From Aplectana chamaeleonis (lineage: Eukaryota > Nematoda > Chromadorea > Rhabditida > Cosmocercidae), in assembly GCA_029168955.1 (NCBI GenBank), contig JAPDOI010000294.1, positions 1-64,000 of the forward strand: 64,000 nt of DNA, written 5' to 3'. The notes beneath the pieces are model-generated. The model ran no database searches. It saw only the letters and a list, made by a program, of their open reading frames with translations, and was not told the origin of the DNA. Of this stretch, positions 59,401-64,000 are shown piece after piece. Positions within the stretch are counted from its first letter, which is position 1; every line of letters starts with the position of its first letter. A program made the position numbers and the translations under genes.

Positions 59401-61931
59401 ACGCAACAATAGTAAACCTAAACACTTCACTAAAGAAACAAGTAAATAAGGTCAAAAGCTAAAGAAACAAGGAAGGTAATAATCCACTTGAAATTATCAG
59501 ATGTTTTCCATTGTTGATCAATGGCTAACTTGGAACCAAGCCATCCATGGCTACATCATACTATGTGAGTGAAGGTACGAAACCATATTCACGGGGCAGT
59601 GGGTTATATGCCTGTGGCGTAGTCCCTATATCTTCGGCAGAAAGCACCGACTCGGCAACCTTCTGCGTTGACTGTACATACACGCTAGGGCTTTTCTCAA
59701 GAGCTCCTCATTTTGAACAACGACCAGTTTGATCATGGCGAAAGATAATTGCTGACAACGAGTTCAGACGAAAAGGCACGCTCGCCTCTGCCAGCCTGCA
59801 AAATGCAGAGGCCTTTACGAATACACCAGACCTTACCTATTTGTCTCCCCAGAAAATAAGAAATGGCAACTGTCATCATTCAGAGGTGGACAAGGGTGAG
59901 GACACTATTCACGTGTACAAGGACGGCTTCAAAATCGAATACAATGGTGTGCGAGATCCAGAAACCTTCGTTGGATGGATGATGGATGTAAGATGTTTTT
60001 GAATGATTTTTTATACAAATTCTCACTATGAGATATAAGGCATGGCACCTGCAATGCCGTACGAATAAAAGACACATTTTCCTTAGTACAAAGTATTTTT
60101 TCTTTTTTATCACCTTTTTACCAGTGAAAAATCGCAATCAAGTTTTTTTTCTTCACATTCCATAAGTATTTCCTATGATTTTTTTATTTCACGTTTAGCT
60201 ACTCTGCCTATTAAAACCATCTATGTTAGCAGTTTTCGTTGTGTCGTTTTGGCAAACACCGAATATGCTTTCTTATTTTTCATTGCGTGTCGGTTTGTAC
60301 ATCGAAAGCAAGACTATGAAAGAAGGTTATAGTCTCTGTTGAGGTCTATAAGTAATGCGATGCTGTGATGATTTTCTATGAATTCCACCAATATGTATCT
60401 ACATATGTAGTTCATTCGCAAATTTTAGTCTATTGATTGGCCGGGATTCGATCATTCGCGGTCGTCAGCGCTGTGGCCGTAACACCATCGGTCAGCGAGG
60501 CTTTGACCGCGTAGGAAGATCTACCGCCGCGGCCCCGTCTATTCACTAGACTAAATTTTCCGAGGAAACCGTACTGTCATTCCCTGAGCCAAATTCCGGT
60601 CCGCAATCGTGGACTACGGCTGTTGCATCATTCGGCACCTGATAATCGTGTTAGGAGAAAGGTGAATCGTGCCGGGACCAAGTGGTCCCGTTACGGTTAT
60701 CACGTGTCGCATGATGAAATAGCCGTAGTCCAAGACTGCGGATCGGAATTGGGCCCAGAGAAGAACAGTACGTGCATGTATTAGGAAGAAATTTCCCAAA
60801 TCCGGAGACAGTAGTCGGTTAACACTGCAGCCATTACCGGAAACGTAGCTCTAGCACACTTTTGAAAATTCGTAAAAAGAACTGACTTTCGAACTGCGCC
60901 AGTAGCGCGCGTTCGCGCTGCATGTTTTCAATGCCATGTATAAGACTCACAAATAATTTTCGAGATATTACCAAACTATGGCGCATTGAATTGAGCGGCG
61001 AGTCAAGTGCTCAATGCTCTCAAATAATTCTCATTCCTTATTTCGTGTAAATGCCTACAACATCTTTATTTGTGATCTAGCCATGCCAACTTTCGAGGCA
61101 ACAAGACACATTTTAAGGGGAATGTCGTCTCATGCATCAATTTGAGGAAGAAAAAAGCTGATGGACATCGATTGTTGTGTGAAGCGCATGGGAACATATG
61201 CCATGAATACGAACGTTTTGGAAACGCGAATAGCTCTTCCGTTTGCACATTGAATACTTGTATAGAAACAATATCACCCAGCCTCGCTACTAAACGGCCG
61301 CAATGCATTCTGAAAAGTAGTTTTAACCTACTCAGAATGAAATTAGTTCAATGATGTGTAGGGATCGAACCTCCAATCTCAGTGGGAGACTGCCTATCTT
61401 CTTTCCCGATCTGCTTTGGGATGGGACCAAGATTCCAAACTCCAAATCCCATGTCTACACAGCACTGAAATCATTTCACGAATTTTGCGGAGAACTCGAA
61501 AATTGTGCCAGAAACGCGATCTGGTTGCTTTGGAGCAAGCTGCGGCCCTTTGATTTTTTTCAGTTGAAGGTCTTCGTATATTTTATTGCGTGGTAGTACA
61601 AGTGCAGAACGCCAGGGAAGCAAATATTATTCATTTGCGACCATTTGCGACAAGTTGCTTTCGCTTATGATTGTTAATGTGTCCGAAGTCAACGAAATGG
61701 GTTCATGGAACCGCTCATGCGCGTACCCACTTATGTTGAATACAACCGACCACGATGAGCAGGAACCAATATTTTCTTTCGCATGTAAAAATAAGAAAAT
61801 TGAAGATATTCTCCCACAGATTCCTGATGACCCAGTCACCATTATCAACGACGAGCACGATCTAGAAGAATTTGAAGATCTCGACGACGAAGTTGTCCGG
61901 ATCGTCGGATATTTCGAGCCTGGATCTGCTG
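50312..61931 (+). CDS. csq-1: Calsequestrin (CSQ-1-like), N-terminal 186 residues, gene runs off the right edge
   Basis: Calsequestrin is the acidic, low-affinity, high-capacity Ca2+ buffer of the sarcoplasmic reticulum lumen in muscle. Joining 50312-50449, 50501-50620, 55341-55425, 59884-59987 and 61820-61931 gives one open frame of 186 codons plus one base. All visible introns are GT...AG. The product has a hydrophobic signal peptide (about residues 4-20, MIWCRILGLAFLVNTIVAA), then FLGYPDLEYDGFDR, an acidic DVEEDDPELDQYE stretch and a thioredoxin-like fold region containing KGEDTIHVYKDGFKIEYNG and DDPVTIINDEHDLEEFE. This order follows nematode and vertebrate calsequestrins. NKT and NTT are possible N-glycosylation sites. 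The family is about 400 residues, so roughly half the protein, including the acidic C-terminal tail, lies beyond the window. Introns are 51, 4720, 4458, 1832 and over 2069 bp. The symbol is by family resemblance. Identification is firm; orthology is inferred. Confidence 0.93.
50501..50620 (+). CDS. csq-1: calsequestrin exon 2 (40 codons)
   Basis: Preceded by a 51-bp intron ending CACTTTAG, typical of a short nematode intron. Encodes VLTEKNFNKTVF...YECFMQ in phase 0 and ends CAG|GTCTGG. Contains the acidic EEDDPELDQYE segment and one NKT sequon. Confidence 0.92.
50681..50858. repeat. weak TIR pair in calsequestrin intron 2
   Basis: CTAAAGGCCATTCGCCAAAT at the left and CATTTGGCGAAAAGCC at the right. 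GC-rich inside. Confidence 0.35.
51299..51787 (-). mobile_element. 489-bp TTAA-type element, family B, copy 3
   Basis: Close complement of 42856-43338 over its whole length, for example GACAACTCGTCCACCAATTT and TGATAGCGGCTCGTTGGATG. Left TTAA; right TCAA. Lies in calsequestrin intron 2. Confidence 0.85.
53004..53438. mobile_element. 435-bp TIR element, ACCGTATTTCCTGT ends
   Basis: ACCGTATTTCCTGTTACTGA ... GTTCAATTACAGGAAATACGGT. The arms repeat CTAATTGAACCCCC and GGTTGAAAAATAGA(A/G). An open frame across the middle ends EENNLEEDLNDDFSNGDHL, which could be the remnant of a transposase C-terminus, but I cannot assign it. Lies in calsequestrin intron 2. Confidence 0.75.
53900..54620. mobile_element. 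721-bp TIR element with AAGTAACTTACAT arms, TA-flanked, SL RNA-like cargo
   Basis: The ends CTCAGAAAAATGAAAACAAG and its complement form TIRs of about 30 bp with one or two mismatches, flanked by TA on both sides (53898-53899, 54621-54622). The arms are built of many copies of AAGTTACATGTAACTT-like and AAGTAACTTACATTTATATT-like motifs in both orientations. A second, internal copy of the end lies near 54373, so one arm is partly duplicated. The central 54100-54300 is free of the motif and holds the SL1-like sequence. No transposase is encoded. It lies in calsequestrin intron 2. Confidence 0.75.
54118..54221 (-). ncRNA. SL1 spliced-leader RNA-like gene inside a TIR element
   Basis: On the - strand, 54221 to 54200 matches the 22-nt nematode SL1 leader at 20 of 22 positions (differences at leader positions 5 and 7). 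The leader is followed at once by GAG|GTACTTGACC, so the 5' splice donor is intact. The donor side (GGTACTTGACC) can pair with the leader start (GGTTCAGTTACC), as stem I does in SL RNAs. A T7 tract (complement of 54153-54159) lies about 62 nt downstream, where an Sm site is expected. GACGC-GCTCTCT-GCGTC (54118-54135) is a final hairpin. Total is about 104 nt, a normal SL RNA length. The U-tract could instead sit in the loop of a CCACAC/GTGTGG hairpin, so Sm binding is uncertain. It lies in the centre of the TIR element at 53900-54620. Confidence 0.5.
54631..55130. mobile_element. 500-bp TIR element, family G, copy 2 (shorter)
   Basis: GTCAGGCGGCGTCAGAGTTC at the left pairs with GAAAACATTGAACGCCGCCT at the right. 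TAGGTGTTCACAGTGAAGA and the ATTGCAATGCAACGCGAC block are shared with 2127-2827. Begins 9 bp after the 53900-54620 element. Confidence 0.7.
55341..55425 (+). CDS. csq-1: calsequestrin exon 3 (28 codons + 1 base)
   Basis: The acceptor is CTATTCCAG and the donor AAG|GTAACG. Encodes LSAQIMTKRGFNFFTVNTT followed by KETKLRKQE, with an NTT sequon. It ends in phase 1, and the first base completes a Glu codon with exon 4, which confirms the join. Confidence 0.9.
56000..57085. mobile_element. ~1.09-kb foldback (family P) with ~125-bp TIRs
   Basis: AACAAGGAAAGTGTTTAGAG, AAACGACCAGTATCGTTAGT, GCCCCGAGCTGCAGGTTCCA at the left recur in complement at 56968-57085. Inside, GTGCTAAACACGAATCTGGA-like motifs occur three times. 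Lies in calsequestrin intron 3. Confidence 0.8.
57165..57420. repeat. family N dyad repeats, two facing copies
   Basis: 57165-57215 carries the complement (TTGCGTTCCTTGTTG, GCGCAGACTCGGTGCAC), and 57310-57400 the direct form (GACGCAAACACGGTGTGCAT, ACGTGCACCTGGTTTGCGCC, AAGGAACATAAAG). Between them GTCTGGTAAATGGACGGG resembles 53820-53838 and the complement of 60530-60552. Confidence 0.5.
57955..58386. mobile_element. 432-bp TIR element with CTATTTCGCGG arms, TA target duplication, SL1-like centre
   Basis: The ends CTCTAAGAGTTTTGG and complement CTCTTAGAG are flanked by TA (57953-57954 and 58387-58388). The flanks rejoin as ...GGGCCG-TA-ATCGGCGGCTAAG. That matches an uninterrupted related repeat on the opposite strand at 58595-58785 (...TGTGCCA-TA-ATCGACGGCTAAC), so both boundaries and the TA duplication are demonstrated within the window. 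The arms repeat AAATAGC / CTATTTCGCGGCTATT. Lies in calsequestrin intron 3. Confidence 0.85.
58135..58236 (-). pseudogene. degenerate SL1-like sequence inside a second TIR element
   Basis: From 58236 to 58215 on the - strand, 19 of 22 positions match SL1 (differences at positions 5, 13 and 16). Position 5 has the same change as the copy at 54200-54221. The donor reads GAG|ATGC instead of GAG|GT, so splicing donor function is probably lost. Downstream, GCTTGGTCC...CAGCA...GGCCCCA resembles the other copy, and GGCTC-GGC-GAGCC (58143-58155) forms a hairpin. No good Sm site is visible. Lies in the middle of the TIR element at 57955-58386. Confidence 0.35.
58595..58790 (+). repeat. repeat X, uninterrupted copy
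   Basis: Holds ATGATAAAGACTATAGATAT, CTCAACGTTTCCGGTGCTTC, and the empty site GCCGTCGATTATGGCACAAC. It faces the interrupted copy at 57890-58500, so the two form a loose inverted pair. A weaker relative follows at about 59160-59400. Confidence 0.6.
59884..59987 (+). CDS. csq-1: calsequestrin exon 4 (2 bases + 34 codons)
   Basis: The acceptor is CATCATTCAG and the donor GAT|GTAAGA. Encodes (E)VDKGEDTIHVYKDGFKIEYNG then VRDPETFVGWMMD. The VYKDG...Y.G...ETFV pattern is the most family-specific part of the window. Confidence 0.93.
60420..60559. mobile_element. 140-bp TIR element in calsequestrin intron 4
   Basis: AAATTTTAGTCTATTGA and TCACTAGACTAAATTTT mark the ends. The GACGGGGCCGCGGCGGTAG part resembles 53828-53846 and 57246-57268. 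A GGGATTCGATC motif is B-box-like, but no tRNA fold can be drawn. Confidence 0.6.
60586..60755. mobile_element. 170-bp foldback in calsequestrin intron 4
   Basis: AATTCCGGTCCGCAATCGTG, GACTACGGCTGTTGCATCAT pair with ATGATGAAATAGCCGTAGTC and CTGCGGATCGGAATTGGG. The central GGGACCAAGTGGTCCCG is a perfect short palindrome apart from its middle. Confidence 0.75.
61820..61931 (+). CDS. csq-1: calsequestrin exon 5 (37 codons + 1 base)
   Basis: The acceptor is CTCCCACAG and the donor GCTG|GTATGT. Encodes IPDDPVTIINDEHDLEEFE then DLDDEVVRIVGYFEPGSA. It ends in phase 1. I found no continuation resembling the next calsequestrin segment between 61932 and 64000, so exon 6 is most likely outside the window. 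Confidence 0.92.
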
Positions 61932-62369
61932 GTATGTTTTCTTTTCCGAGACCCCTTCAAGTTCATTGTTGAACGGTGTTAATGCATAGCTATTTCGCAT
62001 GCCTTCTTATGTAGCTGTTTTCTTGTTTTCTCCCAGTTTCCCTCTTTCCTTTGTCGGTCGCGTTGTCAAGGTGTAAGATTCATTTGTAAGGTCTATCGTT
62101 TCGACTATGTATATCGCCGTTTTTAATGGCCTAAAAGTAGCACAACGTTATCACCTTCAACTCTTCGTTATCTATCTATTAGGCTTTGTAGTTCCTTTCC
62201 GCGCTCCAGAACGCGAATAAAAATGAGCCTACGGAGTAAGGAAGGGTCAAAGCAGACACAGAAACGTGGACCTCGCCCACTTTCTTACGAAGGCCCGTCC
62301 CCTCAATACAAGCACTCTCGAACTGATAGCGAACATCCGGTCATCTTGGGTCGTTGCATGCTTCCAGCG

Positions 62370-62449
62370 GCGTGAGTGTTTTCTCACAGACCGAACAAGT
62401 CAGATAGCGTAGCTATCTCAACCGAATTCGAAGCGTGTATGCTGCCTTT
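62370..62449. mobile_element. family C right-end fragment
   Basis: GTAGCTATCTCAACCGAATT...GAAGCGTGTATGCTGCCT followed by TTATCC. No left end is recognisable. Confidence 0.5.
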
Positions 62450-62931
62450 ATCCAACAATTTCAGTATTTTTCTGCACGTCGCGTTATGGAAACTTGCATT
62501 TTTCAGCGTTCCACAGTAGGTCTATCTGTTAGCCGGAAAAAAATCGTTCCGAAAGCGGACTCCCATTTTTCTTTTTTGATTCCATCCACCTTCGTGTTTT
62601 TGTGCTGACTTCGTCGCTATGTTTCGTTGAATCGAAGTGAATCAAAATGAGAGCTTGCGCATCCAAAGCTTCGCATTACATTGAGGGTTCACCGAAAACT
62701 GGATTCAAGCTGCTTTAAAGGTTTTTTTTTGTGGAGGTTGATTATAGGTGCTAAACTCACGGCTGCTCCATTTCTGGCTACTAAAGTTTGTAGGCGGATG
62801 ACAGTTTGGTTACTGTTTTTGAAGATAAGGTTGTTCACCTGATGAGCTCATGAATTCATATTTCCGAACATTTTGTGGTGTTCCGCAAGCAGAGGCTCTG
62901 CAAACAAGTGGCGAGGTCTTAGACAACATTG

Positions 62932-63654
62932 CTCTGAGAGAATCTTTCGCGCTTGTACCGTAATGCTCGCGTGATCCGCGATAGTACCGTGTTCGTCTCC
63001 CCCTAGTCCCGCGATCCGCGTTCGTTCCGCGATAGTTACCCTATTGGCTCATCCGTTGGCATTCTCATTCTCGTACCGTGATGGTACCGCAATCGTTGAG
63101 AGGTTTACCGCGATAGTACCGTGGTGCACTCGCGATCCGCGATGGTACCGTGATCGTTTCCCCCCGGTTCCGCGTTCTCATGATGTGCAGATTTGTAAAG
63201 CATCACGGAATATGGCAAGGGCAATACCTTATAGCTTCGTGCTGACCTGATAGGCAACACTCGCTCGGGTGAAGCATCGAGAGGGCATGGATGCGGTATG
63301 ACCAGGGAAGGAGACTGGCAGGATCTCGCGACCGTCCCGCGATAGTTCCGGGCTCGGTTCATCGCGGTTCCGCGATGTAACAACCCGAATAAATCAATTT
63401 ATAGACACGATTTGCCCTTAGGTTGAAGCTGGTAGAATCTCGCGATCGTTCCGTGATAGGCCCAAGCTCGATTCCTCGCGGTTCCGCTATAAAGCATCGT
63501 GGGAGCATCGATGAACGAACGCGGTACGCTCTCGGTTCGAGACTGTCAGAATCTCGCGATCGTTACGCGATAACCCCATGCTAGAATCCTTTCGCGCCCT
63601 ACCAGAAACCGAGGGGATTCTATCCGTGAACGATCGCGGGGGATCCTCTCAGAG
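62932..63654 (-). mobile_element. 723-bp TIR element, family E, copy 2
   Basis: CTCTGAGAGAATCTTTCGCG ... CGGGGGATCCTCTCAGAG, flanked by TTG on both sides. Full-length complement of copy 1, including TAGCTTCGTGCTGACC and the central hairpin. Lies in the last visible calsequestrin intron. Confidence 0.8.
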
Positions 63655-64000
63655 TTGAAGCGTCGGTTTAGCTATAAAAAGAAAACCGCTATTACACAAA
63701 ACGCACGTTGTACAGTCAGCAGATAAAATGGAATAGCTCATTCCTCTCAATGTAGCTAATAAGTTACTTTTGTGGAATACTTCAAAATGGCATGCATATA
63801 ATGGTTAGTTTTCGTTTCAATTAACGAAAACGTCAGTCTCAATAGAAGAACTTACCACGGTTCGCTTCTAACCCCCCGGATGGAGTTTCAAAACCATGTT
63901 CATCGAGTTGTAGGTGTGTGGCAGTACATAGACAGTCCGTGCTCAAAATTCCCTTATTATTTCGAGAGATCCCAAGAAATGGCGTTTCGACAGCTCCGCG

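Noticed and set aside
60425..60500. B-box-like GATCGAATCCC on the - strand
   Set aside because: No cloverleaf can be drawn. It lies inside a TIR element.
61340..61400. tRNA B-box GGTTCGATCCC on the - strand
   Set aside because: No A box at the right distance, and the T stem does not pair.

Overview
This window is nuclear DNA of a nematode. Three things support that. First, five exons on the + strand at 50312-61931 join in frame into the N-terminal 186 residues of a calsequestrin, closest by recall to nematode CSQ-1, with canonical GT/AG introns. Second, an AG acceptor directly precedes its ATG, as in trans-spliced nematode genes. Third, two sequences close to the nematode SL1 spliced leader occur on the - strand, at 54200-54221 and 58215-58236. 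The species cannot be named from sequence alone. Introns are long (4.7, 4.5 and 1.8 kb, and at least 2 kb for the last).

Layout: calsequestrin is the only protein-coding gene I can support. From 1 to about 50 kb I see no convincing exon. Almost all recognisable structure is non-autonomous terminal-inverted-repeat (TIR) DNA. Two groups dominate. Group 1 elements are 150-600 bp and lie in TTAA, with ends AGGCAGTG, AGGCACAG, AGGCAGCATACACGC, AGGCATCG or GCCYCTTTCACAC. They cluster at 4.3, 8.7, 15, 24.7-25.4, 29.6-33.1, 37-49 and 51.3 kb. Some lie back to back, sharing one TTAA. Group 2 elements are mostly 200-900 bp, most with ends that start CTC(A/T)... and some with a 2-bp duplication. Their arms are arrays of short, GC-rich or self-complementary motifs, different in each family: GCGATCCGCCCGC at 3.8 and 7.7 kb, CGCGATCGT at 34.2 and 62.9 kb, GTACGATTGCGG at 2.8 and 10.4 kb, AAGTAACTTACAT at 53.9 kb, CTATTTCGCGG at 57.9 kb. 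Two ~900-bp elements (12.5 and 21.0 kb) share another end, CTATAGTTGT, but have unrelated arms.

Several nested insertions can be checked inside the window because an uninterrupted relative of the host sequence is also present. They give target duplications directly: TTAA at 8655-8802, TA at 57955-58386, and probably AT at 25877-26603.

The most unusual content is in the centres of some group 2 elements. The 53.9-kb and 57.9-kb elements each hold an SL1-like leader. In the first, the leader is followed by a GT donor, a U-tract about 62 nt downstream and a final hairpin, the layout of an SL RNA gene. The 25.9-kb element holds a TATA box followed by a possible Sm site and a hairpin. Whether mobile elements here carry SL RNA or other Sm-class RNA genes is the question most worth testing.

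The calsequestrin introns have grown mainly by insertion of these same families. Ends of degenerate repeats are approximate. Family membership was judged by eye, without alignment software.
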